A stretch of 64,000 nt of DNA from DATEDA01 sp963789885. Lineage in GTDB: Bacteria > Pseudomonadota > Gammaproteobacteria > Burkholderiales > SG8-39. The notes below the pieces were generated by a model. It did no database searches. It was not told where the DNA came from and saw nothing but the letters and a program-made list of their open reading frames with translations. Each line of letters begins with the position of its first letter. Within the stretch, counting starts at the first letter, position 1. Below, piece after piece: positions 35,386-43,951 of the stretch. Both the position numbers and the translations under genes were made by a program. The stretch lies in assembly GCA_963789885.1 (NCBI GenBank), contig CAWBNB010000035.1:83153-147152 (forward strand). The letters are read 5' to 3'.

Positions 35386-36258
35386 CTATCGCACCGGCGC
35401 ATCGAAGAAGAACTCCTGCATCAGGAATTCCTCGAGCCCCGCATTGTCCTGCGCGCGGGCCGACAGTGTGACGTCGCGGCCGAGCCGCCGCGACACCCAG
35501 GTGAAGTCGCCGGACTCGTGGTCGCGGATGACCACGATCATCCGGCGCACCACCGCGATCCGGATGTTGGCGTTGTCGCCCTTGCTCACCTCGATCCGCT
35601 GCGTCGAGTTGCGGCGGATGTCCTTGTTCCAGCCGAAGAAGAGGAACTCCGCCGAGTCGACGCCCAGGCGCTGGATCTGGAACACGCCCCCGCCGGTGAG
35701 GTCGCGGCCGAAGGTCGGCGTGCGGTTGAGGCCGAGGTTGGCGGCGACGGCCTGGTTGTGGCGCTCTCGCTCGTCCTGCGGCGACTCCGTGGGGGGCGCG
35801 CTTTCCTGGGGCGGCGCACCGCGAGCGCGGCGGCGCGCCTCGAGCAGGGCAGAGAAGTCTCCCGGGTCGGGCGTCGCCGTCGGCGCCGGAGGGGGCGGCG
35901 CAGGCGGCGGGGCGATGACGGGCGAGGGCTTCTCCTGCGCGATCACCGGCGGCGGTGGCGGCGGGCGCGGCGCCGGCTTGGCGGCCTGCGCCTTTCGCGG
36001 CTGCGACGTCTCGATCGCCGGCGCGGGCGGCGGCGCCGGCGGCGGGCTGGTCGCCCGGCTCGGTTGCGGGGCGATCTGGAGCACGAGCGGGCCGCTCGCC
36101 CTGCCGGGACCGACCTGGTCGAAGGTCGGCTCGTGCTCGACCGGATGCCAGCCCCACAGCACCACGGCATGGAGGACGAGCGACAGCGCGAACGCGACCC
36201 AGATCATGGGGATCGCGAACCGGAGGCTGATGCGGACTCTGTCGGTCGAGTCGATCAT
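35386..36258 (-). CDS. Proline-rich membrane-anchored protein
   Basis: 290 residues. One N-terminal transmembrane helix (~15-36, AIPMIWVAFALSLVLHAVVLWG), then ~90 residues dominated by Pro and Ala (TonB-like spacer) and a C-terminal globular domain (~165-290). TonB-like topology, but no TonB C-terminal motif and no ExbB/ExbD beside it, so I do not call it TonB. Confidence 0.65.
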   Translation of the reverse strand: MIDSTDRVRISLRFAIPMIWVAFALSLVLHAVVLWGWHPVEHEPTFDQVGPGRASGPLVLQIAPQPSRATSPPPAPPPAPAIETSQPRKAQAAKPAPRPPPPPPVIAQEKPSPVIAPPPAPPPPAPTATPDPGDFSALLEARRRARGAPPQESAPPTESPQDERERHNQAVAANLGLNRTPTFGRDLTGGGVFQIQRLGVDSAEFLFFGWNKDIRRNSTQRIEVSKGDNANIRIAVVRRMIVVIRDHESGDFTWVSRRLGRDVTLSARAQDNAGLEEFLMQEFFFDAPVR

Positions 36259-36442
36259 CGGCCGGCGCGAGCGAGCGGATGAAAATTCAAGTGGCGAGGC
36301 CGGTCCGGCCCGGCGGGCGAGGTCGAAGCGCGGTCAATCCGTGTGCGTGCTCAGAATATACACCGCGCCCGGCGCCGGGCAGGCGCTCCCCGCTCCGTAC
36401 CGGCGCTATCATTGCCGCGCCACTCATCGATGCGAGATCGCC

Positions 36443-37234
36443 GTGATCGTCAAGCAGATCTGGACCGCCAATGCTTACCGGAATTTCAACTACCTGATCG
36501 CCTGCGGCGACACCGGCGAGGCGCTCGCGGTCGATCCGCTCGACCACGAGAAGTGCTTCCAGGCGGCGCAGGAGGCCGGCTGGACCATCACGCAGATCCT
36601 CAACACGCACGAGCACGGCGACCACACGGGCGGGAACGGGCCGCTCGTCAAGAAGACCGGCGCCAGGATCCTGGCCCACAAGAACGCGAAGAACAAGATT
36701 CCCGACATGTCGGTCGGCCTCGGCGCGGGCGACGTCGTCAAGGTGGGCAAGACGGTGGAGCTCGAGGCGCTCGACACGCCCGGCCACACGATGAGCCACG
36801 TGTGCCTGCTGTCGCACACCGATCAGCCCGCGCTCTTCTGCGGCGATACGCTCTTCAACGCCGGGGCGGGGAACTGCCACAACGGCGGCCATCCGGCCGA
36901 GCTCTACAAGACGTTCGCCGAGCAGCTCGCGAAGCTCGCGCCGACGACGGTCATCTATCCCGGCCACGACTACATCGAGAACAACCTGCGTTTCACGCTG
37001 AGCCGCGAGCCCGACAACCGGCGGGCGCAGGAGATGCTCGACAAGCTCAAGGGCCAGGACCCGAACCGGGCCTACGTCTCGACGCTCGCGGTCGAGCGGG
37101 AGATCAACACGTTCTTCCGGCTCACCAGCCCGACGGTGATCGCGAAGCTGCGCGAGGCGTTCCCCGACCTGCCCGAGAAGCCCGATCCGCGCACCGTGTT
37201 CCTGAAGCTGCGGGAGCTGCGCAACTCCTGGTGA
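36443..37234 (+). CDS. Metallo-beta-lactamase hydrolase, glyoxalase II-like
   Basis: 263 residues from GTG 36443. Binuclear-metal motifs THEHGDHTGG, PGHTMSHVC, FCGDTLF and YPGHDYIENN, followed by the glyoxalase II C-terminal helical region (RAYVSTLAVEREINTFFRL). Expected to hydrolyse S-lactoylglutathione or a related thioester. Confidence 0.85.
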   Translation: MIVKQIWTANAYRNFNYLIACGDTGEALAVDPLDHEKCFQAAQEAGWTITQILNTHEHGDHTGGNGPLVKKTGARILAHKNAKNKIPDMSVGLGAGDVVKVGKTVELEALDTPGHTMSHVCLLSHTDQPALFCGDTLFNAGAGNCHNGGHPAELYKTFAEQLAKLAPTTVIYPGHDYIENNLRFTLSREPDNRRAQEMLDKLKGQDPNRAYVSTLAVEREINTFFRLTSPTVIAKLREAFPDLPEKPDPRTVFLKLRELRNSW

Positions 37235-37248
37235 GCCAAACCGGGGAG

Positions 37249-38163
37249 CTAGCCACCCATCGTCTGCTTCGCCTCCGCCGACAGCCACCTCCGAAAGACC
37301 GGGACCCGGCTCTCCTTCGGCAGGTCCTTCCGGTGCACGGCGTAGTAGCGAAACCGCAGCGGAAACGCCAACGCGAACGGCCTGACCAGCCGGCCCGCCG
37401 CGATGTCGTCCGCGACCAGCACGCTGCGGCCAAGTGCCACGCCCTGCCCGTCCAGCGCCGCCTGGATCGCGAGCATCGAGGCGTTCACGTGCAGGCCGCG
37501 TGAGGTGTCGATTCCCGGCGCGCCCGCGGCTTCCAGCCAGCCGGTCCAGCTCGGAAACGCACTGCCCTGCGGCATCGACGCGTCGTGGATCAAGGTGTGG
37601 TGCCGCAGATCCCCGGCGGCCCGCAGCGGATGCTTCCCGTCGAGCAGCTTCGGACTGCACACGGGAAACACCTGCTCGCTCATCAGCGGCACGACTTCGA
37701 GTCCCGGGTACTCACCGTCGCCGTAGCGCAGCGCGATGTCCACATCCTCGCGCGCGAGGTCGACGCGCCGCGTCGTCGTGTCGAGCCGGATGTCGACTTC
37801 CGGATGCTGCGCGAAGAACCGCTCGAGCCGCGGCATCAGCCACTTGGCGGCTACCGACGGCGTGACGCTCACGACGAGCGCCCGCAGCCCGTGCCGCGCG
37901 CGGGCGCGCGAAAGGCCGGCGCCGACCAGGTCGAACCCTTCGCGCACCTCCGGCAGCATCGCCTGCGCGGTCTCGGTGAGGAAGATGGCGCGCTTCGTGC
38001 GCGTGAAGAGCTTCACGCCGAGATAGTCCTCGAGCGTCTTCACCTGCTGGCTCACCGCCGCCGGGGTCACGCCGAGCTCCTCCGCCGCCTTCGCGAAGCT
38101 CATGTGCCGCGCGACCGCTTCGAAGGCGCGGACGCCGTTCAGGTGGGTGAGCCGTCGGGTCAT
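37249..38163 (-). CDS. LysR-type regulator, GcvA-like
   Basis: 304 residues. N-terminal HTH (RAFEAVARHMSFAKAAEELGVTPAAVSQQVKTLEDYLG, ~12-47) typical of the GcvA subgroup; substrate-binding domain from ~90. Divergent from the luciferase-like gene at 38269 across a 105-bp gap with an inverted repeat, so it probably regulates that gene and itself. Confidence 0.92.
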   Translation of the reverse strand: MTRRLTHLNGVRAFEAVARHMSFAKAAEELGVTPAAVSQQVKTLEDYLGVKLFTRTKRAIFLTETAQAMLPEVREGFDLVGAGLSRARARHGLRALVVSVTPSVAAKWLMPRLERFFAQHPEVDIRLDTTTRRVDLAREDVDIALRYGDGEYPGLEVVPLMSEQVFPVCSPKLLDGKHPLRAAGDLRHHTLIHDASMPQGSAFPSWTGWLEAAGAPGIDTSRGLHVNASMLAIQAALDGQGVALGRSVLVADDIAAGRLVRPFALAFPLRFRYYAVHRKDLPKESRVPVFRRWLSAEAKQTMGG

Positions 38164-38173
38164 GGCGCGGTTA

Positions 38174-38204
38174 AGTTTTTCTGACCATATAGCGCACGAA
38201 AACT
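38174..38204. promoter_or_regulatory. Candidate LysR operator in divergent gap
   Basis: AGTTTT (38174-38179) and AAAACT (38199-38204) form a spaced inverted repeat in an AT-richer patch between the divergent lysR and luciferase-like starts. Confidence 0.4.
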
Positions 38205-38268
38205 CGCTTGTCCACGCGGACCCGGCTGTCTAGCATCGCGCCTCATTCGATACCCGACCCTAGACGCC

Positions 38269-39297
38269 ATGCTCGAGCCCGACACGACGCACCGCCGCAC
38301 GGACCACCCGGGATTCACTCGCATGTTCCGGCCCGGCCAGCTCTCGCTCGGCATCTTCTTCCCGATCGAGGCGTTCCAGGGCGACCGGCCGACGATGCAG
38401 GGCCAGGTCGCGCTGGCGCAGCGCGCCGAGCGCGCCGGCTTCGCCGCGCTGTGGTTCCGCGACGTCCCGCTCCGCGATCCCACGTTCGGCGACGTCGGCC
38501 AGATCTTCGACCCGTGGGTATACCTCGGCTACATCGCCGCGCACACCCGCTCGATCGCGCTCGCGACCGGCTCGATCGTCCTGCCGATCCGTCATCCGAT
38601 TCACACGGCGAAGGCCGCGGCGTCGGTCGACCAGCTCAGCGGCGGGCGCCTGGTGCTCGGGGTGGCCTCGGGCGACCGTCCGGTCGAGTTTCCCGCGTTC
38701 AACGTGGATCCCGACACCCGCGGCGAGACGTTCCGCGAGCACGTTCACGCGTTTCGCCGGCTGCTCGGCGAGTCGTTCCCCGCGCTCGACGGGCGCTACG
38801 GCTCGCTCCGCGGCGCGGACCTGGTGCCCAAGCCGTGGGGGGACGGCATCCCGCTGCTCGTCACCGGCAACAGCCGCCAGTCGCTCGAGTGGATCGCGCA
38901 GCACGCGGACGGCTGGGTGACCTACCCGCGACCGCTCGACGCGCAGGAGCGCGCGATCCGCGGCTGGCGCGCCGTCGCTGGGCTCCAGCGTCCAGGCGAG
39001 TTCCTGCCCTTCGCGCAGTCGCTCTACATCGACCTCGTCGCGCATCCGCGCGCGCTCCCCCAGCCGATCCACCTCGGCTGGCGTCTGGGCCGCGACCGGC
39101 TCGTCGAGCTGCTCGCCGCGCTCCGGACGCACGGCGCGAACCACGTCGCCCTCAACCTCAAGTACGGCCGGCGACCGGCGAACGAGGTGCTCGACGAACT
39201 CGCCGAGTTCGTCGTGCCCGTGTTCGCACCCCCGTCACCCGATGCCCGGCCGCGCGTCACGCGCGTGCCCGAAGCGGCGATCGCGGACGGCCAATGA
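38269..39297 (+). CDS. Luciferase-like (LLM class) flavin-dependent oxidoreductase
   Basis: 342 residues. TIM-barrel LLM signature: LSLGIFFPIEAF, AERAGFAALWFRDVPL, TRSIALATGSIVLPIRHPIHTAKAAASVDQLSGGRLVLGVASGD (residues ~105-150) and IPLLVTGNSRQSLEWIAQHADGW. FMN- or F420-dependent monooxygenase; substrate unknown. Controlled probably by the divergent LysR. Confidence 0.88.
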   Translation: MLEPDTTHRRTDHPGFTRMFRPGQLSLGIFFPIEAFQGDRPTMQGQVALAQRAERAGFAALWFRDVPLRDPTFGDVGQIFDPWVYLGYIAAHTRSIALATGSIVLPIRHPIHTAKAAASVDQLSGGRLVLGVASGDRPVEFPAFNVDPDTRGETFREHVHAFRRLLGESFPALDGRYGSLRGADLVPKPWGDGIPLLVTGNSRQSLEWIAQHADGWVTYPRPLDAQERAIRGWRAVAGLQRPGEFLPFAQSLYIDLVAHPRALPQPIHLGWRLGRDRLVELLAALRTHGANHVALNLKYGRRPANEVLDELAEFVVPVFAPPSPDARPRVTRVPEAAIADGQ

Positions 39298-39345
39298 CCA
39301 CGTCTCTCAGGAAGGCCAAACGTTCACCCGACATGGAGAATCGAC

Positions 39346-39732
39346 ATGCCATTCGTTCGAATTGATCTTGCGCGCGGCCGCCCCGCGCCGGTCCGGAGGG
39401 CCATCGGCGAGATCGTCTACCGCGCGATGACCGAGGTCATCAACGTGCCCGCCGGCGATAAGTTCCAGGTCATCGCCGAGCACGCGCCGGAGGACCTCAA
39501 CGTCACGCCCGCGTACCTCGGTATCCGGTATTCGCCGGGGGTCATCTTCCTCCAGATCACGCTCAACCAAGGGCGCACGGTCGAGCAGAAACGGGCGTTC
39601 TACCGGCGGATCGCTGACGATCTCCAGCGCGAGCTCGGGATCGACCGGCAGGACGTCGTGATCAACCTCGTCGAGGTGGCGAAGGAGAACTGGTCGTTCG
39701 GCAACGGCGAAGCGCAGTACGCGGCGGCTTGA
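39346..39732 (+). CDS. Tautomerase-family protein
   Basis: 128 residues. Starts MPFVRIDL with the catalytic amino-terminal Pro of the tautomerase/MIF fold exposed after Met removal; second conserved block GRTVEQKRAFYRRIADDLQRELG. Same strand as the LLM gene 48 bp upstream; likely acts on the same pathway. Confidence 0.8.
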   Translation: MPFVRIDLARGRPAPVRRAIGEIVYRAMTEVINVPAGDKFQVIAEHAPEDLNVTPAYLGIRYSPGVIFLQITLNQGRTVEQKRAFYRRIADDLQRELGIDRQDVVINLVEVAKENWSFGNGEAQYAAA

Positions 39733-39813
39733 TCGTACGCGCCGCCGGTGCCGCGCGAGGCGTGCGGATCCCGGTGTTTGCCCCCTGGCCCGGGCCTCGG
39801 TAAGCTCCGGCGC

Positions 39814-40233
39814 ATGAGCAAGGTCTTCAACGTCGAATACCCGATCCTCTTCTCCCACTGCGACCCCGCGGGCATCGTCTACTTCCCGCGGTTCTTCGAC
39901 CTCCTGCATCGCGCGATGGAGGACTGGTTCACGTTCGGGCTCGAGGAGCGGTTCGCCGACTTCATCATGAAGAAGCGGCTCGGCATCCCGACCGTCGGGA
40001 CGAAGGTGGACTTCGTCGGCCCCGCGCGGTTCGGCGACCTGCTGAAGATCGAGCTGCGGGTGACGAAGCTCGGCTCGAGCTCGATCGAGCTCGCGATCGA
40101 CTCGTTTGTCGACGGGCGGCCGTGCTTCCAGGCCCGGCACACCGTCTGCGTGTTCTCGTCCGAGACCTACAAGGCGGTGCCGATCCCGGACGACCTTCGT
40201 CCGCGGATGGAGGCCTATGTGGCCGGCACCTGA
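39814..40233 (+). CDS. 4-hydroxybenzoyl-CoA thioesterase-type hotdog protein 2
   Basis: 139 residues. LFSHCDPAGIVYFPRFFDL (Asp17) and KLGSSSIELAI mirror the paralogue at 26665. Probably hydrolyses an aromatic acyl-CoA. Convergent with the alpha/beta hydrolase at 40241 (7 bp). Confidence 0.87.
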   Translation: MSKVFNVEYPILFSHCDPAGIVYFPRFFDLLHRAMEDWFTFGLEERFADFIMKKRLGIPTVGTKVDFVGPARFGDLLKIELRVTKLGSSSIELAIDSFVDGRPCFQARHTVCVFSSETYKAVPIPDDLRPRMEAYVAGT

Positions 40234-40240
40234 GCGCCGC

Positions 40241-41014
40241 TCAGCGCGGCTGCCCGTCGAGGAACTCGACCAGCGGCCGCGTGAACGTCGCCGGGTCGTC
40301 GAAGATCCCGAGGTGCCCGAGGGGCACGACGCGCTCGACCGCGCCCTCGATGAGGCGGGTGAGATCGCTCGTGAATGCCACCGGCGTCGTCCGGTCGTGG
40401 ACGCCGCACAGGACGAGTGTGGGCGCATTCACCAGCGCGCAGAGCGACGTGAAGTCCGGGACGAGGATGCCGCGCAACACGTCCAAGTACGCCTGCTTCG
40501 ACGCCATGCACATGCTCGACACGAGCTCGTCGAACTTCGCGAGCGGCGTCGACGGCAGCAGGCGCGTCGCCGCGTACTGACGAGCGTACTCGCGCATCGA
40601 CATGTAGCGGAAGCACTTCTCCGACTCCGCGATGCGGTCTTTCGAATGCGTATGGTTCTTCGCGAAGGTGTCGATGAGCGTGAGCGATCGCACCATCCCG
40701 GGCCACTGCGCGTTGAAGGTGAGCGCCACCGGCCCGCCCATCGAGAAGCCGACGATGTGCGCCCGCTCGATGCCGAGCGCGTCGAGACCGGCCTTCAGGT
40801 CCTTCGCCGCCGTCTCGGTGTCCCAGCGGCCGTTGTAGCTCGAGAACCCGAAGCCGCGCGTGTCAAAGGCGACGCAGGTGTAGCGGTCCTTCAGCACCTC
40901 GAACTGATGCCGCCACGAGCCGGAAAACCCGCCGATGAAGTGAACGAACGCGATCGCAGGCCCGCGCCCTTCCTTGACGTAGTTCAGCTTCTCGCCGTTG
41001 ATGCTGAGCTGCAT
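40241..41014 (-). CDS. Alpha/beta-hydrolase (3-oxoadipate enol-lactonase-like)
   Basis: 257 residues from ATG 41014. Nucleophile elbow GFSMGG (~95), acid in GVHDRTTP and His in PLGHLGIFDDP near the C-terminus; oxyanion region HFIGGFSGSW. Substrate unknown, perhaps an enol-lactone or ester of the aromatic pathways. Starts two bases after the stop of 41017-41277. Confidence 0.85.
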   Translation of the reverse strand: MQLSINGEKLNYVKEGRGPAIAFVHFIGGFSGSWRHQFEVLKDRYTCVAFDTRGFGFSSYNGRWDTETAAKDLKAGLDALGIERAHIVGFSMGGPVALTFNAQWPGMVRSLTLIDTFAKNHTHSKDRIAESEKCFRYMSMREYARQYAATRLLPSTPLAKFDELVSSMCMASKQAYLDVLRGILVPDFTSLCALVNAPTLVLCGVHDRTTPVAFTSDLTRLIEGAVERVVPLGHLGIFDDPATFTRPLVEFLDGQPR

Positions 41015-41016
41015 GG

Positions 41017-41277
41017 CTAGATCGGCCCGTAGCGGCGATAGACACTCAGGATCAGCGCATCGAACTTGGCCCGCGACAGCTCGACTCCGTGATCCCGGCG
41101 CACCGCGATGGCGATCGCGTCGTACTCGCGCCCCTGCTTGACGAGCCGGATTGCCGTCACCGCCGCATCGAGCTCGGCCGGAACCTCGACGAGCCGGTCT
41201 CCCCACAGCGCATAGCCGAAGGGAGGGTCGCCGCCGAGATAGCGACCGTCCTCGTCCACCTGCAGCTCGCCTGTCAT
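41017..41277 (-). CDS. Small protein resembling the GG-PPxGY segment of serine recombinases
   Basis: 86 residues from ATG 41277 (GGGAGGAA upstream). Contains DEDGRYLGGDPPFGYAL, then GDRLVEVPAELDAAVTAIRLVKQGREYDAIAIAVRRDHGV, laid out like the start of the recombinase domain of large serine recombinases (GG-PPYGY, PxEAxxVRxIFxL, IAxxLNxxG). The catalytic domain is absent, so it is either a domesticated fragment or chance similarity. Cotranscribed with the alpha/beta-hydrolase. Confidence 0.5.
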   Translation of the reverse strand: MTGELQVDEDGRYLGGDPPFGYALWGDRLVEVPAELDAAVTAIRLVKQGREYDAIAIAVRRDHGVELSRAKFDALILSVYRRYGPI

Positions 41278-41360
41278 CCGTTCCTCCCGTCGCATCCGGT
41301 CGCGGCTATGATACGTGAGGCCCCGGCCTTGCCGCGGCGAAACGGCGAAAGGATCGACAG

Positions 41361-41753
41361 GTGGACCTGAAAGAGCTCCATGAGCGCGGCCTGAAGCTGC
41401 GCAAGCAGATCTTCGGCGGCGAGACCGTTGAGAAACGGATGAGCGCGGCCGGCGACTTCGGCGGGCCGCTGCAGACGCTGGTGAACGCGGTGGCCTACGG
41501 CGACATCTGGAGCCGACCGGGCGTCCCGCTCAAGACGAGAAGCCTCGCCGCCGTGGCGATGACCGCCGCCCTGTGCCGGCCGGACGAGCTCCGCGTGCAC
41601 ACGCGCGGCGCGCTCGGCAACGGGTGCACGCCCGAGGAGATCCGGGAGATCCTGCTCATGGTCGCGCTCTACGCGGGCATTCCGGCCGCGAACGATGCGC
41701 ACCGGATCGCGAACGAGGTGATTCAGCAGCGGCAGCGCGAGCAGGGGGGGTAG
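41361..41753 (+). CDS. Carboxymuconolactone decarboxylase-family protein
   Basis: 130 residues from GTG 41361. CMD/AhpD fold: ALVNAVAYGDIWSRPGVPLKTRSLAAVAMTAAL region (~30-65) and NGCTPEEIREILLMVALYAGIPAANDAHRIA. Lacks the CxxC of AhpD, so a decarboxylase-type member is more likely. Seven bases before the Bug-family gene. Confidence 0.85.
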   Translation: MDLKELHERGLKLRKQIFGGETVEKRMSAAGDFGGPLQTLVNAVAYGDIWSRPGVPLKTRSLAAVAMTAALCRPDELRVHTRGALGNGCTPEEIREILLMVALYAGIPAANDAHRIANEVIQQRQREQGG

Positions 41754-41759
41754 GCCCGC

Positions 41760-42728
41760 ATGATCCGCCTCCTGGTCGCGATTCAATTCGCGTTGCTCGC
41801 GCTCGCGCCGTTCCCCGGCGCGGCGCAGAGCTATCCCTCCAAGCCGATCCGCGTCGTGCTCGGCTACTCGACCGGCGGCACCGCCGACAACCTCGGCCGG
41901 ATGATCACCGAGAAGCTGTCGACCGCGCTCGGGCAGTCGGTGCTGATCGACAACCGTCCCGGCGCGAGCGGCAATATCGCCGCGCAGATCGTGAGCAAGG
42001 CGCCGCCGGACGGCCACACGATCCTCTTCGGCTGCACTGCCGAGATGTCGATCAACCAGCACCTGATGAAGAACATGGGGTTCAATCCCGAGGCCGACTT
42101 CGCCCCGGTGGTGCTGATCCACAACGTGCCGCTTGGGCTGATCGTTTCGTCGAAGTCGCCGTACGCGTCGCTCAAGGACCTGCTGGACGCCGCGCGACGC
42201 GCGCCGGACAAACTGAGCTTCGCCAACTCCGGGACCGGCAGCCCCGCTCACCTCGCGGTCGAGATGCTGACCAACCGGAGCGGCGTGAGGATGACGCAGA
42301 TCCCCTACAAGGGCGCCGCGCCGGCGATGGTCGACCTCCTCGGCGGACGCATCGACGCGTACTTCCTCGGTCTGCCGGGCGTGATGCCGCACGTGAAGAG
42401 CGGGAACGTGCGGCTGCTCGCCGTCTCCACGTCGGAGCGCGCGGGCAGCGTGCCCGACACGCCGACGGTCGCCGAGCACGGCATCCCGGGATTCAACTTC
42501 AGCCTCTGGGGCGGGTTCCTCGTGCCGGCTGGAACGCCGGCCGAGGTCGTCGCCCGCCTCAATCGCGAGGTGGTCCACGTCCTGACCCAGCCCGACACCG
42601 AGTCGAAGATGGCCGCCGAGGGTTCGGCGGTCGTCCGGACGACGCCGCAGGACTTCGGCCGCTTCGTCCAGAACGAGGCGCGGAAGTACGGCGAGATCGT
42701 CAAGGCGGGCAACATCGTGGCGCAGTAG
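41760..42728 (+). CDS. Bug/TctC-family periplasmic solute-binding protein
   Basis: 322 residues. Signal peptide (MIRLLVAIQFALLALAPFPGAAQS), then the Bug hallmarks YPSKPIRVVLGYSTGGTADNLGRMI, QSVLIDNRPGASGNIAAQIV, YKGAAPAMVDLLGGRIDAYF. Binds carboxylates for TctAB transporters, absent here, or acts as a sensor; very numerous in Burkholderiales. Confidence 0.93.
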   Translation: MIRLLVAIQFALLALAPFPGAAQSYPSKPIRVVLGYSTGGTADNLGRMITEKLSTALGQSVLIDNRPGASGNIAAQIVSKAPPDGHTILFGCTAEMSINQHLMKNMGFNPEADFAPVVLIHNVPLGLIVSSKSPYASLKDLLDAARRAPDKLSFANSGTGSPAHLAVEMLTNRSGVRMTQIPYKGAAPAMVDLLGGRIDAYFLGLPGVMPHVKSGNVRLLAVSTSERAGSVPDTPTVAEHGIPGFNFSLWGGFLVPAGTPAEVVARLNREVVHVLTQPDTESKMAAEGSAVVRTTPQDFGRFVQNEARKYGEIVKAGNIVAQ

Positions 42729-42738
42729 GCCGCGCGCT

Positions 42739-43851
42739 CTAGCCCCAGATCTCCCGCGCGGCGTCGACGCAGAGTTTCAGCTTCGCGCGCATGTCGGCCT
42801 CGGTCAGCGGGTTCCCCGCAACCGTGCTCGCGAAGCCGCACTGCGGGCTGATCGCCAGGCGCTCGGGGTCGACGTACCGCGCGGCGGCTTCGGCGCGCCG
42901 CTTCAGCTCATCGAGCTCCTCCAGCGCCGCCACCTTCGAGCTGACCAGCCCGAGCACGACGCCCTTCGTCCTCGGCAGGAAGCGGAGCGGCGCGAAATCA
43001 CCGGCGCGCGGCGTGTCGTACTCGAGCAGGAAGTGGTTGACGTTCGCGCGCTGGAAGAGCTTCTCCGCCACCGAGTCGTAGCCGCCCTGGGCGAGGTAGA
43101 GGCCCTTGTAGTTGCCGCGGCACATGTGCACGCCGATCACCATGTCGGCCGGGCGGTTCGCGACCGCCTGGTTGATCGCCTCCACGTAGAGGTCGACGAG
43201 CTCCTCGGGATCCTCGCCTTCGGCCTTGACCTTCGCGCGCGCCGCCGGGTCGCACAGCATCGCCAGCGCGACCTCGTCGAGCTGGACGTAGCGCGCGCCG
43301 GATCGCGCCAGCGCGGCGATCTCCTCCTGGTACACCTTGCCGAGATCGGCGAAGAACGCCACCGGGTTCGCGTACACGCCCGGCTCCGCGTACTGCTGGC
43401 CGCGATAGAAGTGCATCGTCGAGGGCGCCGGCAGGGTAACTTTGGGAGTAGCCTTGGTCACGCCGCGCACGAACTCGATCTCGTCCACCGCGATCGGCCG
43501 CCCGCGGCGCACCTTCCCGGTCACGTACGGCGCGGTGAAGTCGAGCTCGTGGCCGTGGTCGTCGTGGAACTTGTAGAGCGCCTCCTTCACCGCGAGGCCG
43601 TCGGTGAGCTCGACGAACCGGCCCCAGTACGAGCCGCGCCGGTACTCGCCGTCGTTCACCACCTGCAGGCCGACCTCCTCCTGCAGCCGCACCACGTTCC
43701 GGATCGCGGCGTCCTGGATCGCGCGGAACTTCGCCTCGTCGATCTTGCGCGCGAGGACGTCGCGGAACGCGTGCTTCAGCTCGGGCGGCCGCAGCAGGCT
43801 GCCGATGTGGTCGGCGCGGAACGGCGGGCGGCCGTCGGGTGCGATGGTCAT
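42739..43851 (-). CDS. MetE C-terminal-like protein 2
   Basis: 370 residues. PFRADHIGSLLRPPEL, VVNDGEYRRGSYWGRF, YVQLDEVALAMLCD, GVHMCRGNYKG (His-x-Cys zinc ligands) and LAISPQCGFAS (third ligand Cys). Homologue of 28651-29694 but of a different subgroup. Divergent from the feruloyl-CoA-synthase-like operon, sharing the palindrome at 43871. Possibly a methyltransferase in demethylation of methoxylated aromatics, which is inference. Confidence 0.83.
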   Translation of the reverse strand: MTIAPDGRPPFRADHIGSLLRPPELKHAFRDVLARKIDEAKFRAIQDAAIRNVVRLQEEVGLQVVNDGEYRRGSYWGRFVELTDGLAVKEALYKFHDDHGHELDFTAPYVTGKVRRGRPIAVDEIEFVRGVTKATPKVTLPAPSTMHFYRGQQYAEPGVYANPVAFFADLGKVYQEEIAALARSGARYVQLDEVALAMLCDPAARAKVKAEGEDPEELVDLYVEAINQAVANRPADMVIGVHMCRGNYKGLYLAQGGYDSVAEKLFQRANVNHFLLEYDTPRAGDFAPLRFLPRTKGVVLGLVSSKVAALEELDELKRRAEAAARYVDPERLAISPQCGFASTVAGNPLTEADMRAKLKLCVDAAREIWG

Positions 43852-43870
43852 CGGCTCCTCCTTTTCGGCT

Positions 43871-43888
43871 TTCTATAGTTTGATAGAA
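43871..43888. promoter_or_regulatory. 18-bp palindrome, candidate TetR operator
   Basis: TTCTAT-AGTTTG-ATAGAA, a perfect inverted repeat with six-base arms in the divergent 100-bp gap between the MetE-like gene and the ligase operon that encodes a TetR regulator (45733). Confidence 0.6.
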
Positions 43889-43951
43889 TTCTGCCGCGTT
43901 CGGTTGCGGAAGACAACCGCCCGCGTTCTCTCGCGCACGGAGGAGGCCCCG

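Noticed and set aside
35386..36258. TonB
   Set aside because: Topology and proline-rich spacer fit, but the C-terminal domain lacks the TonB motif and no ExbB/ExbD is near.
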